From the NCBI RefSeq assembly GCF_025717535.1, contig NZ_JAJIRO010000003.1:620001-684000 (forward strand): a stretch of DNA of 64,000 nt, given 5' to 3'. The notes under the pieces are model-generated. The model searched no databases. It was not told the DNA's origin and saw only the letters and a list, made by a program, of their open reading frames with translations. Below, one piece after another: positions 42,958 to 50,541 of the stretch. A program made the position numbers and the translations under genes. Source of the stretch: Paucibacter sp. Y2R2-4. Lineage in GTDB: Bacteria > Pseudomonadota > Gammaproteobacteria > Burkholderiales > Burkholderiaceae_C. Positions within the stretch are counted from its first letter, which is position 1; the number at the start of each line of letters is the position of its first letter.

Positions 42958-45699
42958 TTATTTGAAGTCGCCCGCAAAAATCAGCTGAAAGTCGTCCAGT
43001 CGGAAGTACTGACGCAAGGCGGCGTTGACCTGCTCCAGGCTCAGGCTGTTCAGCGCTTGGTCAAAGCTCTGCTCGCGGGCCATGGTCCGATCCAGATCCG
43101 CTTGCTTGGCCAGCATGGCGCTGAGTGCCTCGTCTTGGGCGCGGCCCAGGCGACGGTCATTCAGCAGGGCTTGCTTGGCCTCTGAGAGCTCGCGCGGGCT
43201 GAAACCGTCTTTCAAGACGCGGCTCAGTTCTTCCCGCAAGGCGGCTTCCACCTTGGCGCGGTTTTGCGGCGCGAAGATGCCGTAAACCCACAGCGGTGAC
43301 ACCGCATCGCGGTCCGAGAAACGGATGCCGGCACCGGCCCCGTAAGACAGGCCTTCCTTCTCGCGGATGCGCAGCCACAGGCGCGAGCTGCTGGAGCCGC
43401 CCACCAGGTAGCTGGCCATGGCCAGGGCGGCGCGGTCGGCGTGTTCGTCGTTCAGAGGCAGATGCAAGGTGCCCAGCATCATCGCGTTTTGCTTGTCGGG
43501 CGTGGCGATCAGCTGCAGGCGGCCGGGCGCTTTGGAGGCCTGGCGGGGCAGATGCTGCGGCTGGGTCGGCGCCACCCAGTCACCGAAGAGTTGCTGGGCA
43601 GCGCTCTCGATGGCGGCGGCGTCAAAGTCACCCACCATGCTGAGCTGGGCTTTTTGGCCGCCGTACATGGCTTTGTGGAAGGCCTGCACTTGCGCTGCGG
43701 TCACCGCTTTGTGATCCTTGACTTCTTCATCAAAGCTGCGGGCATGGCGCGCATCGCCGGCCGGGTAGAGATCCAGCGCTGAGGCCAGGGCTTTGCCGGC
43801 CACGCCCTCAGGGTCGTCACGCTGCGCTTGCACGGCGGCCAGGCTTTGGCTGCGCACTTCTTCCAAGGTTGCGACGTCCAGGCGGGGTTGACGCAGCATC
43901 TGGCTGATCAAGGCCAAAGCTTGCTGGGCTTGCTCGCGCTTGCTGCTCCAACTCAGAGTGAGGCGGTCGCCGCTCTCGGAGTTCAGGACGGACAGCTCAA
44001 CCTTGGCGGCATCCAGCGCGTCACGCAGTTGTTCGCGGTCCAGCGACTGCGTGCCCTTGTTGAGCAGAGAGGCAGTCATCTGGGCCACGCTCTGTTGGCC
44101 GAACAGGCTTTGCGCATCGCCCAGGCTCAGGCTGATGACACCTTGCACCGCTTGGCCCCGGCTCGGCTTGGGCAACAAGCTGAGCTGCATGCCATTGGGC
44201 AAGCGGCTGCGGCGAGTCTTGGCGTCGATGGCAGCGGGCGAGGCATCAAAAGCGGGCACAGGCGCTGCGGCCGGCTGAGGCTTGAAGCTCTGCATTTGCT
44301 CGGCCAGATTCACCATCGCTGGGGCCGGCGCACGCTGCGGCTTTTCGCTGGGGATGTACTGGGCCAGGGTGCGGTTGGCGGGCAAGAAGCGCTCGGTGGC
44401 AACGCGCTGCACATCATCCAGGCTGATGGCCTTGATACGGTCGCGCAGCAGGAAGAACAAGCGCCAATCGCCTTGGGCGATCGACTCCGACAGCGTCACG
44501 CCCACTTCTTCAGGGCTGGTGAAGCTGCGCTCCCAGCGGTTCAGCCAGCGGGTCTTGGCGCGGCTGAGTTCTTGGGCCGTGATCGGCCGTTGCGCAAAGC
44601 CTTCGGTCACCGTCACCAGTTCGCGATTGAGCGCGTCTTGCGATGCGCCGGGGGCGCTCTCGGCAATCAGCATGCTGAAGCCCGGCTCGGCCAGGGCCAG
44701 ACCGAAATTGCGCACCGCCGCAGCCAACTTGCTTTCTTCGACCAAGCGCTTGTGCAGACGCCCGCTCGGAGCCTCGGCCAAGATCAGGTTCAGCAATTCG
44801 ATGGCGGCGTAGTCTGGGTGGGCGCCCGGTGGCACATGGTAGGCCGCGATGGACAGTGGGTTGCCGCCCACGCGCCGCACCGTCAGCAAGCGCTCGCCGT
44901 CTTGCACCGGGTCCACGGTGTAGAGCGGCGCCGGCTTCTTCTTGGACTTGGGCAGCTTGCCAAAGGACTGCTCGACCCAGTCCAACACCTGGTCGGGCTT
45001 GAACTTGCCGGTCACCGTCAGCGTGGCGTTATCCGGTTGGTAGTAGGCGCGATAAAAGGCTTGCAGGCGCTGGATGTTGACGTTCTCCACATCGCTGCGT
45101 GCGCCAATCGTGTCCTTGCCGTAGTTGTGCCACTGGTACATGGCGGCCAGGATGCGCTGGGTGGTCACGCCTTCGGCATTGTTCTCACCCATCTCCATCT
45201 CATTGCGCACCACCGTCATTTCGGTGTCGAGGTGGCGGCGGGCAATGAAGCTGTTCACCATGGCATCGGCCTGCCATTGCAAATACCACTTCAGGTTCTC
45301 GTCATTTGCGGCAAAGGCGGCGAAGTAATTGGTGCGATCAAACCAGGTCGTGCCATTGGCATTCAAGCCGCGGCGCGAGAACTCGGCCCAGGGGTCGGGC
45401 GTCTTGGGGCTGCCTTTGAAGATCAGGTGCTCCAGCAAATGCGCCATGCCGGTTTCGCCGTAATTCTCATGCTTGGAGCCGACGCGGTAGGTCACGTTCA
45501 CCGTGGTACTGGGCTTGGCTTCGTCGGGGGCCAGGAGCACCTGCAGACCATTGGGCAAGCGGTACTCGGTGATGCCTTCTACTGAGGTGATGGGCTTGAG
45601 CGAATGCGCCTGGCTGATCTCGGCGTGCAAGCTCAGGGCCAGGCCCAGGGTCAGAGAAAAAGCAGTCAGGCAAACAGCTCGGCTACGAAACAGCGGCAT
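42958..45699 (-). CDS. M16 family zinc metallopeptidase (two-repeat, exported)
   Basis: A 913-residue pitrilysin-type protease with a signal peptide (LTAFSLTLGLALSLHA). The N-terminal half has the inverted zinc site HLLEH (in MAHLLEHLIFKGSP) near residue 85 and the third ligand Glu in VVRNEMEMGENNAEG. The C-terminal half is a second M16 fold lacking HxxEH but carrying the RLWLRIREKEGLSYGAGAG substrate-clamp motif. Two halves in one chain fit the ~900-residue bacterial M16B/PqqL-like group. It should degrade small peptides in the periplasm. The start at 45699 is supported by a GGAG site. It ends at a strong terminator. Confidence 0.93.
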   Translation of the reverse strand: MPLFRSRAVCLTAFSLTLGLALSLHAEISQAHSLKPITSVEGITEYRLPNGLQVLLAPDEAKPSTTVNVTYRVGSKHENYGETGMAHLLEHLIFKGSPKTPDPWAEFSRRGLNANGTTWFDRTNYFAAFAANDENLKWYLQWQADAMVNSFIARRHLDTEMTVVRNEMEMGENNAEGVTTQRILAAMYQWHNYGKDTIGARSDVENVNIQRLQAFYRAYYQPDNATLTVTGKFKPDQVLDWVEQSFGKLPKSKKKPAPLYTVDPVQDGERLLTVRRVGGNPLSIAAYHVPPGAHPDYAAIELLNLILAEAPSGRLHKRLVEESKLAAAVRNFGLALAEPGFSMLIAESAPGASQDALNRELVTVTEGFAQRPITAQELSRAKTRWLNRWERSFTSPEEVGVTLSESIAQGDWRLFFLLRDRIKAISLDDVQRVATERFLPANRTLAQYIPSEKPQRAPAPAMVNLAEQMQSFKPQPAAAPVPAFDASPAAIDAKTRRSRLPNGMQLSLLPKPSRGQAVQGVISLSLGDAQSLFGQQSVAQMTASLLNKGTQSLDREQLRDALDAAKVELSVLNSESGDRLTLSWSSKREQAQQALALISQMLRQPRLDVATLEEVRSQSLAAVQAQRDDPEGVAGKALASALDLYPAGDARHARSFDEEVKDHKAVTAAQVQAFHKAMYGGQKAQLSMVGDFDAAAIESAAQQLFGDWVAPTQPQHLPRQASKAPGRLQLIATPDKQNAMMLGTLHLPLNDEHADRAALAMASYLVGGSSSSRLWLRIREKEGLSYGAGAGIRFSDRDAVSPLWVYGIFAPQNRAKVEAALREELSRVLKDGFSPRELSEAKQALLNDRRLGRAQDEALSAMLAKQADLDRTMAREQSFDQALNSLSLEQVNAALRQYFRLDDFQLIFAGDFK

Positions 45700-45918
45700 G
45701 CAGTCTCCAGGGCGGGTGGTGAACAGATCGTCAAGCGTAGCAGGCCCGCTTCTTGACTTGCATCAACTCACATTGAACTGCAGACCTGTCTCCCTACCTA
45801 TGGGGGGAACCTGAATAGAAATGAATGCGATTTCGAGCCTAGGATGGCTCACAGCTAACGCGCTAGGTCCCTTGATCGCGTGTTGGGCTTGAATCTGTAT
45901 CAAATTGGAGCATTGGGT

Positions 45919-48201
45919 ATGAGTCAAGGTGCGCGCATCGTCGAAATCAAGGTCCTGGTGATCAGCGAGGCCCTGCATGGGCAGACCGCTGTGGGGCGAA
46001 CCGTTCGGTCCTTGGCTCAGTCCTTGGGCGAGCGAGACATCAATGTGGTGGAAGCCAGCAGCGCCGACGACGCGCGTGCGGTGATCTTGTCCGACCCTTC
46101 GATTCAAGGCATTTTGCTGAGCTGGAGCTTGGGCGGCTCTGAGCACAAACAAGCGCAGTCGCTGCTGCAACTGATCCGCTCGCGCAATGCCGATGTGCCG
46201 GTCTTCTTGATGGCCGAGAAAGATGGCGCCGCTTTGACCGCCGAGGTGATGCGCCAAGTGGATGAGTTGATCTGGTTCTTGGAAGACACTACCCAGTTCA
46301 TCGCCGGCCGGGTGCTGGCCGCCGTGCAGCGTTATCGCGAAGCGATCGCGCCGCCTTTCTCCAAGGCACTGATCGGTTTTGCCTCCAAGTACGAATACTC
46401 CTGGCACACGCCCGGTCATGCGGGCGGCACGGCCTTTTTGAAGTCACCGGTGGGCCGCGCATTCCATGACTATTTTGGTGAGAACCTCTTGCGCTCCGAT
46501 CTGTCGATTTCGGTGGGCGAGCTGGGCTCCTTGCTGGATCACAGCGGCCCCATCGGCGAGAGCGAGAAGTACTGCGCCAAGATCTTTGGCGCCGACCGCG
46601 CTTACACGGTGACCAATGGCTCCTCGATGTCGAACCGGGTCATCATGATGTCTTCGGTGACCCGTGGGGATTACGCCTTATGTGATCGCAATGCCCACAA
46701 GTCCACCGAGCAGGCGCTGACCATGACCGGTGTGGTGCCCACCTATCTGGTGCCCTCGCGCAACCATCTGGGCATCATCGGCCCCATCTACGCCAAGACC
46801 TTGAGCGAAGCCGGCGTGCAGGCCGCCATCCAGGCCAACCCTTTGGCCAAGGACAAGGCGCAAAAGGCCGTGCATGCCATCGTCACCAATTCCACCTACG
46901 ACGGACTCATTTACCTGACCCCGCGCGTGGTGGAGCTGTTGGACAAGAGCGTGGACCGCATCCACTTCGATGAAGCCTGGTACGGCTATGCGCGCTTCAA
47001 CCCGCTTTACCGCAACCGCTTTGGCATGTACGGTGAAGCCAAGGACTATCCGCGCGACAAGCCCACCATCTTTACCACCACCTCCACCCACAAGCTCTTG
47101 GCCGCACTGAGCCAATCCTCCTTGATCGGTGTGCGCGATGGCCGCAAGCCGGTGCCGCATGCGCGCTTCAACGAGAGCTACATGATGCATGGCTCGACCT
47201 CGCCGCTCTACGCCATCATCGCCTCCAACGAAGTCTCGGCGGCCATGATGAGCGGGGTGGGAGGCCGCACGCTGACCACCGAATCGATCCTGGAAGCGGT
47301 GGCTTTCCGCAAAGCAGTGCGCCGCATCAAGCGTGAGGCCGAGAAGAGCGGCGACTGGTTCTTCAGCACCTGGAATGCCGACACCGTCACCGACCCCGCC
47401 AGCGGCCAGAGCCTGGCCTTTGAAGACGCGCCCGATGAGTTGCTGGTCAGCGAGCCCGATTGCTGGGTGCTGCACCCCGAGGCCGCCTGGCATGGCTTCA
47501 AGGACATCGAAGCCAACTATTGCATGTTGGACCCGATCAAGGTCTCCATCCTCAGCCCGGGTGTGGCGGTAGATGGCTCTTTTGAGCAGCGCGGCATCCC
47601 CGCCAAACTGGTGACGGCCTTTTTGAGCCAGCGCGGCATTCAGGTGGAAAAGACCACCGACTTCACCATCTTGGTCTTGTTCTCGCTCGGCGTGACCCGC
47701 GGCAAGTTCGGTACCTTGGTCAACGCCTTGCTGCGCTTCAAAGACGCTTACGACAACAATGCGCCGGTGGCCGAGGTTTTGTTCGAGCGTGTCGCCGATG
47801 CGCCCGCGCAGTACGAAGGCATGGGCTTGAAGGACCTGGCTGATGCGATGTTCGAGCAGATGAAGCGCAGCGATATCTTGCGCACTCAAGCCGAGGCTTT
47901 CTCGACCCTGCCCGAGCCGGTGCTGACGCCGGCCGATGCCTACTCCAAGCTGGTGCATGCCGAGGTGGAAGAGGTCGATCTGGACGCCTTGGCCGGCCGC
48001 GTGCTGGCCACGGCGGTGGTGCCTTATCCGCCCGGCATCCCGATGCTGATGCCGGGTGAGAAGGCCGGCGCGGCCGACGGCCCCTTCATCGCCTATTTGC
48101 GCGGCCTCCAAGACTGGGGCCGGCGCTTCCCCGGCTTCGGCCATGACACCCACGGGGTGGAAGACCGCGATGGTCGCTACTACGTGCAGTGCTTGAAATG
48201 A
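45919..48201 (+). CDS. AdiA-like Orn/Lys/Arg decarboxylase (first copy)
   Basis: A 760-residue fold-type I PLP decarboxylase. It has an N-terminal wing/receiver-like domain (about 5-125), a core with HTPGHAGGTAFLKSP, FDEAWYGYARF and the PLP-lysine motif STHKLLAALSQSS (Lys near 392), and a C-terminal domain ending PYPPGIPMLMPGE. Length and lysine position match biodegradative arginine decarboxylase AdiA. The linked antiporter is PotE-like, so ornithine is also possible; substrate cannot be fixed by eye. The enzyme consumes a proton, giving acid resistance or polyamine supply. In the wing domain the receiver-like acidic residue is replaced by Ser (LLSWSLGG). ATG 45919 was chosen; the antiporter follows 48 bases later. 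Confidence 0.9.
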   Translation: MSQGARIVEIKVLVISEALHGQTAVGRTVRSLAQSLGERDINVVEASSADDARAVILSDPSIQGILLSWSLGGSEHKQAQSLLQLIRSRNADVPVFLMAEKDGAALTAEVMRQVDELIWFLEDTTQFIAGRVLAAVQRYREAIAPPFSKALIGFASKYEYSWHTPGHAGGTAFLKSPVGRAFHDYFGENLLRSDLSISVGELGSLLDHSGPIGESEKYCAKIFGADRAYTVTNGSSMSNRVIMMSSVTRGDYALCDRNAHKSTEQALTMTGVVPTYLVPSRNHLGIIGPIYAKTLSEAGVQAAIQANPLAKDKAQKAVHAIVTNSTYDGLIYLTPRVVELLDKSVDRIHFDEAWYGYARFNPLYRNRFGMYGEAKDYPRDKPTIFTTTSTHKLLAALSQSSLIGVRDGRKPVPHARFNESYMMHGSTSPLYAIIASNEVSAAMMSGVGGRTLTTESILEAVAFRKAVRRIKREAEKSGDWFFSTWNADTVTDPASGQSLAFEDAPDELLVSEPDCWVLHPEAAWHGFKDIEANYCMLDPIKVSILSPGVAVDGSFEQRGIPAKLVTAFLSQRGIQVEKTTDFTILVLFSLGVTRGKFGTLVNALLRFKDAYDNNAPVAEVLFERVADAPAQYEGMGLKDLADAMFEQMKRSDILRTQAEAFSTLPEPVLTPADAYSKLVHAEVEEVDLDALAGRVLATAVVPYPPGIPMLMPGEKAGAADGPFIAYLRGLQDWGRRFPGFGHDTHGVEDRDGRYYVQCLK

Positions 48202-48249
48202 AGCGCTTGAGCTTGATGAACCTAACCCAGCAGCAACGCGGAGGCCGGC

Positions 48250-49581
48250 ATGGCTGATTCCAGCAAGAAGATGAGCTTGATGGGGCTGACCACCCTGGTG
48301 GCGGTCAATATGATGGGCTCCGGCATCATCATGTTGCCGGCCAATATGGCGCAGATCGGGGCGGTGTCGCTCTTGTCCTGGGCCATCACCGCCGTGGGCT
48401 CGATGGCGATTGCCTACAGCTTCGCGCAGTGCGGTCTGTTTTGCGCCCGCTCCGGCGGCATGTCGGCCTATACCGAAGAGGCGCACGGCAAGTCCGGCTT
48501 CTTCATGGCCTCTTTTCTGTACTACCTCTCGCTGGCCATCGGCAATGTGGCGATTGCCATCTCGGCGGTGGGCTACATCACGCCCTTCATTCCTTGGCTG
48601 GGCACCGGCGCCACACCGCTGTTCGTCGGCGTGGTGGCACTGTTGTGGCTGACCACGGTGGCCAATTTCGGCGGGCCTAAGCTGACCGGGCGCATCGGCG
48701 CCTTCACCGTCTGGGGCGTCATCATTCCGGTGGCGGGGCTGTCGGTGATGGGTTGGTTCTGGTTCAAGAGCGATGTGTTTGCTCAGGCCTGGAACCCGCA
48801 TGGCGCGCCGCTCGGTGAAGCCATCTCCTCCAGTATCCCGCTGACGCTCTGGGCCTTTTTGGGCATGGAGTCGGCGGCCGCCAACTCCGACGCGGTGGAG
48901 AACCCCAAGCGCAATGTGCCGCTCGCTTGCTTGTTTGGCACCGGCGGTGCGGCCGTGGTCTACATCTTGTCCACCACCGTCATCCAGGGCATCGTGCCCA
49001 ATGAAGCGCTGGCGCATTCCACCGCCCCCTTTGCCTTGGTCTACTCCACCATGTTCACGCCATGGGTGGGCAATCTGATTTTGGCCTTGGCGGTGGCGGC
49101 CTGTGTGGGCTCGCTGCTGGGTTGGCAGTTCACCCTCAGCCAAGTCTCCAAGGCGGCGGCGGACCAGCGCATGTTCCCCAAGTTCTTTGCGCGCGTGACG
49201 GCGGCCGAGGCTCCTGTTGTCGGCATGGTGGTGGCGGGCGTGCTGCAGACGCTGATGGCGGTGTCCACCATGTCGCCCGATGCGGCGGCGCAGTTCGGCA
49301 AGCTGGTCAATCTGGCGGCGGTGACGAACTTGATTCCTTACGTCACCTCCTTGTCGGCCTTGCTCATCATCATGCACAAGGCCCAGGTCAGCGCCAGCGT
49401 CTTCAATCGCAATATGCTGGCCCTCTTGGTGGCCATGGCCTACAGCTTCTACGCCCTGTATGCCTCGGGCCAGGAAGCGGTGTTCGGCGGCATGATCGTG
49501 ATGGCTGTGGGCTATCTGATCTATGGCTTTATTGCGCATCGCTTCATTGAGGCGCCTGCAGCAGCGGGGCCGCGCGCCTGA
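48250..49581 (+). CDS. potE: PotE-like amino acid/polyamine antiporter
   Basis: A 443-residue APC-superfamily transporter with 12 membrane helices. It is very close in sequence to putrescine-ornithine antiporter PotE: VNMMGSGIIMLPANMAQIG, ISWAITAVGSMA-like opening, NVAIAISAVGYITPF, TVANFGGPKLTG, TLWAFLGMESAAANSDAVENP and SLLGWQFTLSQV. It should exchange the external amino acid for the amine made by the adjacent decarboxylases. It sits between the two decarboxylase genes with a binding-protein gene 22 bases downstream. Confidence 0.92.
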   Translation: MADSSKKMSLMGLTTLVAVNMMGSGIIMLPANMAQIGAVSLLSWAITAVGSMAIAYSFAQCGLFCARSGGMSAYTEEAHGKSGFFMASFLYYLSLAIGNVAIAISAVGYITPFIPWLGTGATPLFVGVVALLWLTTVANFGGPKLTGRIGAFTVWGVIIPVAGLSVMGWFWFKSDVFAQAWNPHGAPLGEAISSSIPLTLWAFLGMESAAANSDAVENPKRNVPLACLFGTGGAAVVYILSTTVIQGIVPNEALAHSTAPFALVYSTMFTPWVGNLILALAVAACVGSLLGWQFTLSQVSKAAADQRMFPKFFARVTAAEAPVVGMVVAGVLQTLMAVSTMSPDAAAQFGKLVNLAAVTNLIPYVTSLSALLIIMHKAQVSASVFNRNMLALLVAMAYSFYALYASGQEAVFGGMIVMAVGYLIYGFIAHRFIEAPAAAGPRA

Positions 49582-49603
49582 GGCCAGAAGAAGGAGAAAA
49601 CCG

Positions 49604-50521
49604 ATGAAAAAGATCTTCCAAACTTCCATGCTGCAGGGACTGGTCTGCAGTCTCATGGTCTTGGCCATGGCGCCGCAAGCCGCCAGCGCCCAAGCGCTGG
49701 ATCGAATCAAGAAAACCGGCAGCTTGCAGCTCGGCTTTATCGATGGGGCTGCGCCCTACTCTTACACCGGCGCCGATGGCAAGCCGGCGGGCTACGACAT
49801 CGAGGTCTGCCAGTTCGTGGCTGAGGCGGTCAAGGCCAAGCTGGCCGCGCCCAAGCTGAATGTGCAGTACAGCGCCTTGAAGTCTGATGACGCCGAAGCC
49901 GCGGTCGCCCAGGGCAAGGTTGATTTGCTCTGCACCGCCACGGTGGAGTCTTTGAAGCGCCGCGAGCAGATGTCGTATTCCATCCCCGTCGTCAACGGCG
50001 GTGTTGGTGTCTTGCTGCGCAAGGACGCCCCGCAGGCCATGCGCGATGTGTTGAACGGCAAGGTCGCCCGTACCGGGCCGATCTGGCGCGCCACCGTCAA
50101 TGGCGGGCGCAGCAATCACACCTATGCGGTGCGCGCCGGCACGGTCACGCAAGACTGGGTTCGCGAGCAGGTTCGCACGCTGGGCGTCACGGTCAATGCC
50201 ATCGTGGTGGACGACTATGCCAAGGGCATTGAGTTGGTGAAGGCCAAGCAGGCCGACGCCTTCTTTGCCGAACGTGGCCTGTTGAAGGACTATGTGGAGC
50301 GCAACAAGGCCCAGGGCGACTTGGAAGTGCTGCCGCGCCGCTTTGCCTCGGAGCCGCTGGCCTTGGCCATGGGTCGCAATGACGATGACTTCCGCTTGCT
50401 GGTCGACACAGCCTTGAGCCGCCTGCTCAAGTCCAAAGACTTCCAGCCCCTGTACCAGCGCCATTTCGGGCCGCTGGATGCGGCCAGCCGGGTGATCTAT
50501 CAAGAGTTCGCCTTGCCTTGA
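49604..50521 (+). CDS. Family 3 amino-acid-binding protein within the decarboxylase operon
   Basis: A 305-residue periplasmic binding protein. The signal peptide (LVCSLMVLAMAPQAASA) is followed by a family 3 fold: RIKKTGSLQLGFIDGAAPYS, GKPAGYDIEVCQFVAEAVK, GKVDLLCTATVESLKRREQM and, near the end, DFQPLYQRHFGP. AAGGAG precedes its ATG, and the neighbouring genes lie 22 bases upstream and 20 bases downstream, so it is co-transcribed. No ABC permease or ATPase is present. The likely ligand is a basic amino acid or the amine of the operon; a helper role for the antiporter or a sensing role is speculative. Confidence 0.88.
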   Translation: MKKIFQTSMLQGLVCSLMVLAMAPQAASAQALDRIKKTGSLQLGFIDGAAPYSYTGADGKPAGYDIEVCQFVAEAVKAKLAAPKLNVQYSALKSDDAEAAVAQGKVDLLCTATVESLKRREQMSYSIPVVNGGVGVLLRKDAPQAMRDVLNGKVARTGPIWRATVNGGRSNHTYAVRAGTVTQDWVREQVRTLGVTVNAIVVDDYAKGIELVKAKQADAFFAERGLLKDYVERNKAQGDLEVLPRRFASEPLALAMGRNDDDFRLLVDTALSRLLKSKDFQPLYQRHFGPLDAASRVIYQEFALP

Positions 50522-50541
50522 TTGACGACGGAGTGAATGCC

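Noticed and set aside
42551-42977. Several short frames within the foldback element gap
   Set aside because: Arg/Ser/Ala-rich, no ribosome sites, overlapping on both strands; explained by the repeat structure.
43828-45585. A 585-codon plus-strand frame opposite the M16 protease
   Set aside because: Mirror frame of a recognised gene; no motif, no ribosome site.
46678-49710. A 1010-codon open frame on the minus strand opposite the first decarboxylase and the antiporter
   Set aside because: It is His/Arg/Gly/Gln-rich with no domain pattern, and lies wholly antisense to two well-recognised genes. Long antisense frames are expected at this GC content.
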